Source: Dyadobacter frigoris
Lineage (GTDB): Bacteria; Bacteroidota; Bacteroidia; Cytophagales; Spirosomataceae
Assembly (NCBI RefSeq): GCF_005280585.1
Contig: NZ_SZVO01000001.1
Location: 620,001-684,000, forward strand
Reading direction: 5' to 3'
DNA: 64,000 nucleotides
The notes beneath the pieces are model-generated. The model did no database searches, was not told the origin of the DNA, and saw only the letters and a list, made by a program, of their open reading frames with translations. How positions within the stretch are numbered: the first letter of the stretch is position 1; every line of letters begins with the position of its first letter. Positions 23,265 to 32,094 of the stretch are shown piece by piece. The position numbers and the translations under genes are program-made.

Positions 23265-24265
23265 TCCTCTAGGGCTTCAATTAATAAATTATTCTTTTCC
23301 GGCGATAGGGTAGCTATCCGGAAATGTTGTTTTGTTAAATCTCTGAAATTACTCGCGTCACGAATTAAAAGTCCATATTTTTCGATCAGGAATTGTTTGA
23401 GTTCCGCTGCGTCACCTTTCAATGTCTCTGCCAGGAAGAAATGCGTAGTACTTTTATGGATTTTCGATGCAGGGTTTTGGCTTAGTTTTTGAGCAAATCT
23501 TTCTTTTTCCATCAACAGATTTTTTAAAGGAATTTGAATTTGCTCGTAATTTTCAAAAATGAATTTCCCGGCTTGCAGCGCCATCGTGTTCACTGTCCAC
23601 GGTTGTTTGATACTTTTCAATTTCGAAATTAAATCTCCCGAAGCGACAATATAACCCAAACGTAACCCCGGAATTGCATAAGCTTTTGTAAGCGAATGCA
23701 TAATCAACAAGTTTGGATACTGATTGATTAAAGGGATGGAAGAATTGATTTGCTCTGTAAAATCGATAAAAGCTTCATCAACGACAAAAAGTGTTTTCGG
23801 ATTTTGCTGCACCCAATTTTCAAGCTGAGGAAATGTTTCTCCTGTAGGATTATTGGGATTACAAATGAAAACCAGATCAGTTGACAACGCAGGTAATTCC
23901 TGGATTTTGGACCAGGGTAAAAATGCTAAATCGTGATGATACAATTTGCATGCATCTTCATACTCAGCAAAATCGGGTGTAACAATTGTCGTTCTTTTCC
24001 CTGAAAAAGCCTGCGCGATCAGATAAATGCTTTCGGTTGTTCCGCTGTTGATTAAAACCTGATCGGAATTTAGTTTATGATGAGACGCCACCATTTCACT
24101 CAAACTTTCAGCCATTACTTCCGGATAACGATTAATCGTTGACCATTGGCTGAAAATATATTCTTTCAAACCCGACGGTTCCCCTCCATACCAGACATTG
24201 GTACTGAAATCTGCAATGATTTTATTGGAATAACGGTACGAATCGTCTCCGTGGCCTTGTAACAT
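23249..24265 (-). CDS. cobD: CobD-like PLP aminotransferase (threonine-phosphate decarboxylase candidate)
   Basis: The 338-aa type I fold aminotransferase has FICNPNNPTGE, VVDEAFIDF and the PLP lysine in HSLTKAYAIPGLRLGY near residue 200. Histidinol-phosphate aminotransferase (HisC) and CobD share this fold. Placement between cobQ and cbiB, with a 16-bp overlap with cbiB and a HGDDSYRY N-terminus like CobD, supports L-threonine-O-3-phosphate decarboxylase, which makes the aminopropanol linker. Confidence 0.88.
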   Translation of the reverse strand: MLQGHGDDSYRYSNKIIADFSTNVWYGGEPSGLKEYIFSQWSTINRYPEVMAESLSEMVASHHKLNSDQVLINSGTTESIYLIAQAFSGKRTTIVTPDFAEYEDACKLYHHDLAFLPWSKIQELPALSTDLVFICNPNNPTGETFPQLENWVQQNPKTLFVVDEAFIDFTEQINSSIPLINQYPNLLIMHSLTKAYAIPGLRLGYIVASGDLISKLKSIKQPWTVNTMALQAGKFIFENYEQIQIPLKNLLMEKERFAQKLSQNPASKIHKSTTHFFLAETLKGDAAELKQFLIEKYGLLIRDASNFRDLTKQHFRIATLSPEKNNLLIEALEEWRNY

Positions 24266-24276
24266 AGGTTTTCTTT

Positions 24277-25755
24277 TTATTCCAGACTGTTATAAATCAT
24301 TTCCATATCCACATTCGCGCGAATATGATCTGCCAGTCGGTCGTATTGTAATTCTTTAAATTGTTGGTAGTCGAAAGTTTCGGAAGTTTTTTCTATTGAA
24401 AAACTGGCCAGTAAATCATCGATCACCACGGCATTATCTAAAATTCCATGGAGATAACTACCCCAGCAATTTTCATTTAAAAAGTAGCCATCAGGTTTCC
24501 CGTTTGATAAAATAGTAACCGGAGAATTGAAATCAGAAGTCGTTTCACCCATATGAATTTCATATCCTGTACAAATCTCCGGATTTTCGCGATAACTGAA
24601 CTGCTGCTGCGCTGTGGTTTTTACTGGTTTTAAAACCGTTTTTATAGGAAGCAAACCAAGTCCGGGCATCGATTCCTGCGAACCCTCCACGTGATCAGGA
24701 TCTTCAATGAGGTCTCCCATCATTTGATAACCACCACAGATTCCAATGACTTTTTTTTCATTTTTATAGGCTTTAATAATCGCTGCGGCAGCGCCATTGT
24801 TCTTAATCGTCAATAAATCGTCAAGCGTATTTTTACTTCCGGGAATGATGATAATATCGGCTTTTGCAATTTCTTCAGGTTGCGAAGTATAAAATAAATG
24901 CACACGCGGATCTTTTTCCAACCTGTCGAAATCTGTAAAATTGGATAGACGTTTTAATAAAATGACAGCTATGTTTATTTTCCCTTCGGTCGTTGTATTG
25001 AATTTATTTTGAAGCGAAACCGAGTCCTCTTCTTCAATATGGATGTCTTTGAAAAAAGGCAGAACACCAACAACAGGAACGCCGGTTAACGCTTCCAGCA
25101 TTTTCTTTCCATCTTCAAAAAGTCGTGAATCGCCGCGGAATTTGTTGACGATAATTCCTTTGATACACTGGCGTTCTTCTGGTGTCAACAAAGCTATTGT
25201 ACCATAAACACTCCCGAAAATTCCGCCACGGTCAATATCTCCGATCAGATAGGTCGCAGCTCCAGCGTGAAGCGCCATCCGCAGGTTTGTGATATCTCTT
25301 TTTTTTAAGTTTAATTCAGAAATGCTGCCGGCTCCTTCCATAACAATAGGAGCATAACGGGCAGAAAGTCTGTCATAAGCTTGTGTTACGGATTGAAATA
25401 ATTCCTTCCGGTCGGTGGTTTTGAAATATTCAAAGGCAGATTGGTTTCCAACAGGTTTTCCATTTAATATTACCTGAGAAGATTGGTCGTTGGTAGGTTT
25501 CAATAAAACCGGATTCATATCGGTATGACAAGGAATACAGGCTGCTTCCGCCTGCACGGCTTGTGCTCTTCCGAGCTCCAAACCTTCCGGTGTGACGTAG
25601 CTGTTCAAGGACATATTCTGTGCTTTGAACGGCGCCGGATGGTAACCATCTTGTTTGAAAATTCTGCAAAATCCTGCACAAATCACACTTTTGCCAACAT
25701 CGGAAGCGGTACCAACGAACATGATTGGTTTTATGAGCGTGCGGTAGGTTGACAT
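24277..25755 (-). CDS. cobQ: Cobyric acid synthase CobQ
   Basis: The enzyme amidates adenosylcobyrinic acid a,c-diamide at four positions. The ATP site is FVGTASDVGKS near the start, followed by FKAQNMSLNSYVTPEGLE and GAGSISELNL. The C-terminal glutamine amidotransferase domain has Cys in GICGGYQMMG and His in YLHGILDN. The ATG at 25755 is preferred to one at 25794 because CobQ normally begins just before the P-loop (492 aa). It follows the chelatase gene on the same strand. Confidence 0.96.
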   Translation of the reverse strand: MSTYRTLIKPIMFVGTASDVGKSVICAGFCRIFKQDGYHPAPFKAQNMSLNSYVTPEGLELGRAQAVQAEAACIPCHTDMNPVLLKPTNDQSSQVILNGKPVGNQSAFEYFKTTDRKELFQSVTQAYDRLSARYAPIVMEGAGSISELNLKKRDITNLRMALHAGAATYLIGDIDRGGIFGSVYGTIALLTPEERQCIKGIIVNKFRGDSRLFEDGKKMLEALTGVPVVGVLPFFKDIHIEEEDSVSLQNKFNTTTEGKINIAVILLKRLSNFTDFDRLEKDPRVHLFYTSQPEEIAKADIIIIPGSKNTLDDLLTIKNNGAAAAIIKAYKNEKKVIGICGGYQMMGDLIEDPDHVEGSQESMPGLGLLPIKTVLKPVKTTAQQQFSYRENPEICTGYEIHMGETTSDFNSPVTILSNGKPDGYFLNENCWGSYLHGILDNAVVIDDLLASFSIEKTSETFDYQQFKELQYDRLADHIRANVDMEMIYNSLE

Positions 25756-25804
25756 TGTGTTTAGAAATTCTTGTAAATTTAATTTTATTGGCAAAATAAT
25801 AGTT

Positions 25805-25990
25805 TTCCATTAGGAATCAATCCCAACGGGATGATAGTATTATAGTTATGGGACGGCTAGAGGCAAAGTCTTAACCCAGAATGGGTGGCAGATTCTATAT
25901 GAAAATTTCTTGTCAACTCATATGCCACCCGTTCCGGGTTAAATTAGTTCGGTTTGGCTCATTTCTAAAATTCTGTCATCCCTTCGGGAT
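25805..25990. repeat. Palindromic intergenic repeats, family B
   Basis: ATCCC-AACGGGAT (near 25820), CCACCCGTTCCGGGTTAAA (near 25923) and GTCATCCCTTCGGGATT (near 25975) fill the gap between the cobQ and chelatase genes. The same units recur at 35205-35480 and 62285-62705. Confidence 0.8.
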
Positions 25991-25992
25991 TT

Positions 25993-27936
25993 CTAATTAA
26001 CAATTCTACCAGAAATAGTAATCGTGATATTCTCCGAAGAAAGTTCTTCAAGCGATAAACATTCTGCGCCCATTATCTTCGCCATTTCGGCAGCTCTTCC
26101 AAAACGGACGTAATCGTTTTCCGTATCGAGCACCAAAGCGGGAATATTGGATTGGAATAATTGACCCGATAATTGTAATGTTTGCCGCCAGGCATCGCCA
26201 CCTCCCGGAAGCGGCACATTGGCTTTTCCATCGCTGAGAATAACTAAAAGCGGCTTCAAATCTTTATCAGGACTTAATTTACTGATCACTTGAATCGCCA
26301 GTTGCAATGCATGAGGCAAAGGCGTTCTTCCGCCTGTTGGCAAATTTTGCATGGCTTTTTCAGCTTGCTCAACACTATAAGTGGGTTCCAAAAGTAATTG
26401 CGCTTCCACGCCACGAAAGGAAATTACGCCGACCATATCTCTTCTTTGGTAAGCATCAGTAAGCAAACTCAGCACACTTCCTTTCACCGCTTCCATCCGG
26501 CTGCTGGCAGCCATGGATCCCGAAGCATCGACAACAAAAAGAATCAAATTTCCTGTTTTTCCTTTTCGCACCTTTTGATGCAGATCATTTCGTGTAATCT
26601 GAAAATCATCCTGATTACGAATTAAGGCAGATTGTACTGTGGTCATAACCGAAATATCAGTTGGAGATTGATCCGGAATTGCTCTTAATTCAGGCCCACG
26701 ATTCGTATTAATTGCCTGACTTCTCCGGCCTTCCGGCATTTGATGGGAAACAGGATTTAAATCAACTTTAAAATTAGGAGTTTCTTTTTGAGGTGTTACA
26801 CCGAATACCTGTTCTTGTTTTGTAGAAGGTGATTCCTGATTATTTGTGTCGTCGTCATCAGGCAAAAGACTCTTAATCTGTGGCTCTTCCTCTTTTTTCG
26901 ATTCAGGTTGATTTTTCTCTTGCGGCTGATTTTTTTGCTCGGGTTGTTCCTGCTGCATTAATTCATCCAGCCTGTTGTCACCCTTGCTGTTTACTTCAAA
27001 CGGTTTTTTACGCTGCCTATGAATTAATGCCAGTTCGGCGGCCTGGCGAACGTCATCGGCTGTAACCGTAGTTCGTTTATCCAAAGCTGCCAAGGTAATT
27101 GCCGTTTTATACATCACAATATCAGCCCGCAAACTCGTCACATTTAATTCGGTACAAAGCTGGCTGATCAGAATCAGCAAACCATCAGGTAAAACAACAG
27201 ATGGTAATAATAGCTGAGCCGTTTTGATTTTGTTTTGCAAATTTTTCTGAGCAACAGCCCATTGAGTAGCAAATGCTTTCGGATTATTTTCAAAATGTAT
27301 TCGTCTGCGTACAACTTCCGTTCTTTCCGGTACATCCCGCGGCGCTTCCACATCAACCATCAAACCAAAACGGTCCAGAAATTGCGGACGAAGATTGCCT
27401 TCTTCCGGGTTCATAGTACCAATCAAAGTAAACTTTGCCGGATGACTTTCAGAAAGTCCGTCGCGCTGGATTGTATTAACGCCCATGGCTGCAACATCCA
27501 ACAAAACATCCACCAGATGATCAGGAAGGAGATTCACTTCATCAATGTATAAAATCCCACGGTGAGCGGTTGCCAATAATCCGGGTTGTAATCTTTTCTT
27601 TTTTTCGGATAAAATACCTTCCAGATCCAGGCTTCCCAGCACACGATCTTCGGTTGCGCCGAGCGGAAGATTAACAAAAGGGACTGGAATTTCTTCACTA
27701 TTAACAGGACATTCTCCGCAAATATCCTGCGAATTATTCTCCTGAATCGTTAGCTGAAAGGTTTCATTTTTAGGAATTAGCGGCATTATTTCAGCCAATC
27801 CTCTTGCAGCAGTACTTTTTGCCGTACCTTTTTCTCCTCTGATCAATAAACCTCCAATCAACGGATTGATTGCGCATAACAACAAGGCACGCTTTAATTT
27901 TTCCTGTCCAACCAAGGCTGCAAAAGGATATTTCAT
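25993..27936 (-). CDS. Fused magnesium/cobalt chelatase I-D subunit (ChlI/ChlD type)
   Basis: The ATG at 27936 is preferred over a TTG at 27948 (647 aa). The N-terminal AAA+ domain has Walker A RGEKGTAKST and Walker B ILYIDEVNLL. A Gln/Glu/Lys-rich linker (residues about 340-385) leads to a VWA domain with MIDAS text VDASGSMAAS. This is the fused ATPase component of a metal chelatase. Its place before cobQ suggests it works with a CobN-type cobaltochelatase, but no CobN is in the window. Confidence 0.9.
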   Translation of the reverse strand: MKYPFAALVGQEKLKRALLLCAINPLIGGLLIRGEKGTAKSTAARGLAEIMPLIPKNETFQLTIQENNSQDICGECPVNSEEIPVPFVNLPLGATEDRVLGSLDLEGILSEKKKRLQPGLLATAHRGILYIDEVNLLPDHLVDVLLDVAAMGVNTIQRDGLSESHPAKFTLIGTMNPEEGNLRPQFLDRFGLMVDVEAPRDVPERTEVVRRRIHFENNPKAFATQWAVAQKNLQNKIKTAQLLLPSVVLPDGLLILISQLCTELNVTSLRADIVMYKTAITLAALDKRTTVTADDVRQAAELALIHRQRKKPFEVNSKGDNRLDELMQQEQPEQKNQPQEKNQPESKKEEEPQIKSLLPDDDDTNNQESPSTKQEQVFGVTPQKETPNFKVDLNPVSHQMPEGRRSQAINTNRGPELRAIPDQSPTDISVMTTVQSALIRNQDDFQITRNDLHQKVRKGKTGNLILFVVDASGSMAASSRMEAVKGSVLSLLTDAYQRRDMVGVISFRGVEAQLLLEPTYSVEQAEKAMQNLPTGGRTPLPHALQLAIQVISKLSPDKDLKPLLVILSDGKANVPLPGGGDAWRQTLQLSGQLFQSNIPALVLDTENDYVRFGRAAEMAKIMGAECLSLEELSSENITITISGRIVN

Positions 27937-27984
27937 AGAGAAGAACAATTAAAATTAATTTCCCCATGTGGTAAGGGATCGGTA

Positions 27985-28195
27985 AAATTAGGGAAAGAAA
28001 CGCAGAGTTGGCGGAGTTTTGCGCAGTGTTACATGGAGTATTATTTTAGCTCAATTAATTCTGCGATTTAACTTCAGTTTAGATATAATTCAGCATCAAG
28101 TAATAAAACGCAGAAATAAAGAGATTTTGCGGAGTGTTACAAGAGCAATATTTTAACTCATTTAACCCAGCGCGTAAACTCCTTTCCCTCTGCGT
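27985..28195. repeat. AAACGCAGA intergenic repeats, family A-like
   Basis: The divergent gap between the chelatase and exonuclease genes holds AAACGCAGAGTT, AAACGCAGAAAT and the inverse CTGCGTTTAA, plus GCGGAGTGTTACA. These are degenerate members of the same family as the repeats around cobT. Confidence 0.65.
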
Positions 28196-28239
28196 TTAAA
28201 TGCTTTTAATATTGGCATACTTTTATTGAAATCCGTTTT

Positions 28240-29337
28240 ATGGCGACACAATCACTCTTACAATTCACTGGCAAAAGCATTTACTGTTCCCAGGCCGATG
28301 CCCACATCGATCCCTGGATACCTGTGGATCGTGCGATCATTACACATGCCCATAGTGATCACGCGCGTTGGGGAAGTAAACATTATCTGGCCCACAAGGA
28401 TAGTGAGCCTATATTAAGGCTTCGTCTTGGCCCGCATATTTCTTTACAGACGGTTGAATACGGTGAAAAATTTGTGATTAATGGGGTCGTTTTTTCATTG
28501 CATCCTGCCGGACATATTATCGGTTCTGCACAGGTTCGGGTGGAATACAAAGGGGAAGTCTGGGTAGCCAGCGGTGATTATAAACTGGAAGATGATAACT
28601 TCTGTGTGCCTTTTGAACCGGTAAAGTGTAACGTTTTTATTACAGAATCTACCTTCGGATTGCCGATCTACAAATGGCAGCCGCAGCAAGAAATTTATTC
28701 GGAGATTGATAACTGGTTTGCGCAAAACAGACTTGAAGATAAAGCCAGTATCTTGATGGGTTATTCATTGGGGAAAATGCAGCGGATTTTGAAAGGAATT
28801 CAATTGCCTGATGCGCCCATATATGCGCACGGAGCTATTTACACACTTAACGATACGCTTAGACATGCTGGACATAATTTGCCAGAGCTCACTTTGGTAA
28901 CCAAAGAAACGGATAAAAAACGCTTTCGCGGATCATTGGTTCTAGCCCCTCCGTCGGTTGATAGCAGTACCTGGATACGGAAATTTAATCCTTATTCTCT
29001 TGGGTACTGTTCGGGATGGATGGCTTTGCGCGGAGCGAAAAACCGTCGTGCCGTCGACCAGGGATTTATATTGAGTGATCATGTGGATTGGCCGGATTTG
29101 AATACTGCGGTCATAGAATCCGGAGCTGAAAAGGTGTATGTCACGCATGGTTATACCAGTATTTTTTCACGTTGGCTGAATGAGAATGGGATCGAAGCGG
29201 GAGAGGTGACGACTATGTATGGAAATGAAGAGGAAACAGAGGACAGGGCGACGGGTAACGGGCCGGAAGCAGAAGGAATTGAAAATAACAAAGACTTATC
29301 GCCAATTCCTGATGATCCCGATCTGAAACTAAGCTAA
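28240..29337 (+). CDS. Ligase-associated DNA damage response exonuclease (metallo-beta-lactamase fold)
   Basis: The 365-aa protein has the metal-binding motif HAHSDHARWG (HxHxDH) near residue 35, HPAGHIIGSAQV, VASGDYKLEDDNF and a late DHVDWPDL block, as in SNM1/beta-CASP-like nucleases of the bacterial ligase cluster. The partner ligase starts 31 bp downstream. Such proteins are thought to process DNA ends before ligation. The last 45 residues (EEETEDRATG...) are an acidic tail. Confidence 0.92.
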   Translation: MATQSLLQFTGKSIYCSQADAHIDPWIPVDRAIITHAHSDHARWGSKHYLAHKDSEPILRLRLGPHISLQTVEYGEKFVINGVVFSLHPAGHIIGSAQVRVEYKGEVWVASGDYKLEDDNFCVPFEPVKCNVFITESTFGLPIYKWQPQQEIYSEIDNWFAQNRLEDKASILMGYSLGKMQRILKGIQLPDAPIYAHGAIYTLNDTLRHAGHNLPELTLVTKETDKKRFRGSLVLAPPSVDSSTWIRKFNPYSLGYCSGWMALRGAKNRRAVDQGFILSDHVDWPDLNTAVIESGAEKVYVTHGYTSIFSRWLNENGIEAGEVTTMYGNEEETEDRATGNGPEAEGIENNKDLSPIPDDPDLKLS

Positions 29338-29367
29338 TTCCAAACCGCTAAAAGCCAATCGCTAACA

Positions 29368-30966
29368 ATGAAACAATTCGCTGAACTTTTCATGAATCTG
29401 GACCGGACCAACAAGACCAATGCAAAGGTTGAGTTGATGAAAAACTATTTTCTGACCGCGCCAGATGAAGATAAAATGTGGGCGCTGACTTTGTTTACAG
29501 GTCGCCGACCGTCGTTTAAAGTGAACAGAACACAAGTGAAAGAATGGGCGGCTGCGGAAGCCAATATTCCGATGTGGCTTTTTCAGGAAAGTTATCAAAG
29601 TGTAGGAGATTTGGGAGAAACGATTTCGCTGATCTTGCCAAGAAATGGATCTGATGATTCTGATAAGTCATTATCTGAGTGGTTTTATTATCTGGGATTA
29701 TTACCCAAAATGACCGATGAAGAAAAACATGATCATATTCTTCAGGCCTGGTCTCAGCTATCGCAGCACGAAACATTTGTTTTTAATAAGTTATTAATGG
29801 GAAGTTTTCGGATTGGCGTTTCACAGACGCTGGTTGTTAGGGCTTTGGCAGAGGCAACTTCTACCGATTCCAATGTGATCGCTCACCGCGTTATGGGTCA
29901 ATGGAATCCGCTGGAAACTACATTTGAAAAACTGATTTTGGATAAAGGAGAAAATGACAATGCTTCAAGACCTTATCCATTTTTCCTGGCTTATCCGATT
30001 GAGGGCGATGTTTCCAATTTGGGAAATCCGGAGGATTGGTTTGTTGAGTGGAAATGGGACGGTATCCGTTCCCAGATTATTTATAGAAACAACGAATTAT
30101 TTATCTGGACCCGGGGCGAAGAATTGTCCACAGATAAATTTCCGGAATTACATTTCCTTACTTCTGTCCTGCCAAACGGTACTGTTCTGGATGGTGAGAT
30201 CGTAAGTTATTTTGATAATAAGCCGATGCCTTTCAATGTTTTACAAACCCGGATTGGCCGGAAAAATCTTTCTAAAAAGGTATTGGAAGAAGCCCCGGTT
30301 GCTTTTATCGCTTATGATATTATGGAAGCAAACGGTGTAGATATAAGGAATTTAAGCCAAATGCAGAGAAGGACGCAACTGGAAGAAATTCATAAGAACA
30401 TGGCTGTGCAGTCTGTTTTCAATCTTTCTCCTTTGGTCAAATTTGAGGAATGGAGCGAGTTACAAGATCTGCATCCAACTTCCCGCGAAAATATTGCGGA
30501 AGGTTTTATGATCAAAAGAAAAAGCGGCACGTATCAGGTCGGACGAAAAAAAGGCGACTGGTGGAAATGGAAAATTGATCCGCTAAGTGTGGACGCCGTT
30601 TTGATCTATGCCCAAAAAGGAGCGGGTAGAAGAGCTGAACTTTTCACCGATTACACTTTTGCGGTTTGGGGTGAAGATGGGAAGCTAATCCCTTTTGCAA
30701 AAGCTTATTCAGGATTAACGGATGTAGAAATTGGTCAGGTTGATTATTTTATTAAACGAAATGTTTTGGAAAAATTCGGTCCGGTCAGAACTGTTAAGCC
30801 TGAGCTGGTTTTTGAAATTGGTTTTGAAGGGATTAATGAATCAACACGGCACAAATCTGGAATTGCGGTTCGGTTTCCCAGGATATTGAGGTGGCGGAAG
30901 GATAAGAAAGCTGCTGAGGCGGATACTTTGGAGAGTTTGAAAGGGATTTTGGAGATATATAAGTGA
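29368..30966 (+). CDS. ATP-dependent DNA ligase
   Basis: The 532-aa protein has an N-terminal alpha-helical ligase domain and a nucleotidyltransferase core with the adenylated lysine in EWKWDGIRSQ (near residue 230). RGEE, LDGEIV, FIAYDIME, EGFMIKRK and WWKWKIDP follow as motifs III-V, and a C-terminal OB domain has AKAYSGLTD. It seals nicks with ATP, separately from replicative NAD-dependent ligase. It lies in the exonuclease-ligase-helicase-endonuclease cluster. Confidence 0.96.
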   Translation: MKQFAELFMNLDRTNKTNAKVELMKNYFLTAPDEDKMWALTLFTGRRPSFKVNRTQVKEWAAAEANIPMWLFQESYQSVGDLGETISLILPRNGSDDSDKSLSEWFYYLGLLPKMTDEEKHDHILQAWSQLSQHETFVFNKLLMGSFRIGVSQTLVVRALAEATSTDSNVIAHRVMGQWNPLETTFEKLILDKGENDNASRPYPFFLAYPIEGDVSNLGNPEDWFVEWKWDGIRSQIIYRNNELFIWTRGEELSTDKFPELHFLTSVLPNGTVLDGEIVSYFDNKPMPFNVLQTRIGRKNLSKKVLEEAPVAFIAYDIMEANGVDIRNLSQMQRRTQLEEIHKNMAVQSVFNLSPLVKFEEWSELQDLHPTSRENIAEGFMIKRKSGTYQVGRKKGDWWKWKIDPLSVDAVLIYAQKGAGRRAELFTDYTFAVWGEDGKLIPFAKAYSGLTDVEIGQVDYFIKRNVLEKFGPVRTVKPELVFEIGFEGINESTRHKSGIAVRFPRILRWRKDKKAAEADTLESLKGILEIYK

Positions 30967-30982
30967 AGTGAATTAAGGTATC

Positions 30983-31023
30983 AAGTATGTAAATGTAATA
31001 TTTGATATTAAATTTACATACTT
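30983..31023. other. 41-bp near-perfect AT-rich palindrome
   Basis: Arms of 19 bp (AAGTATGTAAATGTAATAT and its inverse, one mismatch) surround a TTG centre, 16 bp after the ligase stop. It could form a long hairpin in RNA or a cruciform. There is no T run after it, so it is not a standard terminator. Confidence 0.85.
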
Positions 31024-31079
31024 ACAACCTACATTTAAGCGCTTTTTGATTAGGACGTTACGTTTATCCAAATGATTCT

Positions 31080-31087
31080 TATTTTTG
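31080..31087 (+). promoter_or_regulatory. TAnnTTTG -7 element of the DUF433 gene
   Basis: TATTTTTG lies 22 bases before the DUF433 ATG. No -33 element at normal spacing is visible. This would give the inserted pair its own promoter. Confidence 0.45.
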
Positions 31088-31109
31088 TAAACTACTGAAA
31101 CAGTTTGAT

Positions 31110-31346
31110 ATGGAAAATAACTTTGATCGCATTGTCATTGATGAGGCAATTTGTAATGGCAAGCCAATCATTCGTGGTTATAGGATTACTGTCAAAACAA
31201 TCCTCGAATATTTGGCGGCCGGAGAAACGCATGAAAACATTCTGGAAGCTTATCCTTTTTTAGAGGAAGATGATATTACGGCGTGCATTCAATTTGCGGC
31301 GCGAGCCATGGACAGCGAGCACCATTCATTGATTTCGGCTGCTTAA
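31110..31346 (+). CDS. DUF433 protein, antitoxin candidate
   Basis: The 78-aa protein is a typical DUF433 domain: RIVIDEAICNGKPIIRGYRITVKTILEYLAAGE, then ILEAYPFLEEDDITACIQFAAR. DUF433 has an HTH-like fold and is usually found upstream of a DUF5615 PIN-like protein, in what is regarded as a toxin-antitoxin module. Its stop overlaps the next start (TAATG). The pair sits inside an otherwise conserved DNA repair gene set. Confidence 0.92.
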   Translation: MENNFDRIVIDEAICNGKPIIRGYRITVKTILEYLAAGETHENILEAYPFLEEDDITACIQFAARAMDSEHHSLISAA

Positions 31347-31696
31347 TGAAATCATATCGGTTTTTAATTGATGTGAATCTTCCCAAGAATTTTGGCTTTT
31401 TCAATTCCAACGATTTTGAATTTGTGATCGATATTAACGGAAAATGGCCGGATAAGGATATTTGGGAGTATGCGAGACAAAATCAACTGGTGATTGTAAC
31501 AAAGGATTCCGACTTTTATCATCGGTCCCTCTTAAATCAAGACGATGTCAAAGTGATTTATTTGAAATTGGGGAATCTTCTTCTTCGCGATCTTCATATC
31601 TATTTTATCAAAAACTGGGATGCAATTATAAGCCATTTAGATGATTCTAAAATGATAATTGCTTATCAAACTTCGATTGAAACAATTGTCTTGTGA
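31346..31696 (+). CDS. DUF5615 PIN-like protein, toxin candidate
   Basis: The 116-aa protein has the DUF5615 pattern: RFLIDVNLPKNF (first acidic residue of the PIN-like site), DKDIWEYARQNQLVIVTKDSDFY (second acidic cluster) and VIYLKLGNLLLRDL. It is translationally coupled to DUF433 through the TAATG overlap. A predicted RNase-type toxin role follows from the family. The frame could be extended upstream to 31283, but that would run inside DUF433, so 31346 is chosen. Confidence 0.9.
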   Translation: MKSYRFLIDVNLPKNFGFFNSNDFEFVIDINGKWPDKDIWEYARQNQLVIVTKDSDFYHRSLLNQDDVKVIYLKLGNLLLRDLHIYFIKNWDAIISHLDDSKMIIAYQTSIETIVL

Positions 31697-31727
31697 CTTA
31701 CATAGGTAACGATGGAATAAAAGAAGA

Positions 31728-31790
31728 TTAAGTTAGGAGTTCGTTGTTATGAAGAGCCCAAACTACATAAGTGTCAAGCAAATACGCCAT
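31728..31790 (-). pseudogene. Remnant of a PIN-domain toxin N-terminus
   Basis: On the minus strand the frame from 31790 reads MAYLLDTYVVWALHNNELL and then stops. This matches the start of VapC-like PIN toxins (YLLDTH..LWAL), with the catalytic Asp present but the rest missing. It lies directly after the decayed antitoxin frame. Confidence 0.7.
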
Positions 31791-31820
31791 CAAATATAAT
31801 CTTTTAAGTCATCGACGGCA

Positions 31821-31934
31821 TCATTGAACTTCTTCCATAAATGTTATTAAGACTTTTGCTTTTTTTGTTAAAGGAGGATTTTATGTCAAAATCACCTGAC
31901 CATTTTCATAAACGCCTTCAATAGTAGTTAGCAT
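31821..31934 (-). pseudogene. Remnant of an AF2212-like antitoxin with an internal stop
   Basis: On the minus strand from the ATG at 31934 the frame reads MLTTIEGVYENGQVILT, then a TAA, then NPPLTKKAKVLITFMEE. Intact antitoxins of this type read through (ILTE-x-PP). The stop fits a G-to-T change of GAA to TAA. It is followed by the PIN remnant, as in functional pairs. The rest of 31935-32094 is AT-rich leader for the helicase, with no gene. Confidence 0.7.
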
Positions 31935-32094
31935 AGTTTTTACATTTAGTCTTTAACAAACTTACCTATTTCAAAGATTTAATTGATAATTTAGAAAATG
32001 AGTAATATAACGACATTCAGGAATGAAATTTGATAAAAAAATTATATCGTAAAAATTCTGATTATCAAATAATACTATTTCAACAACTATCTCT

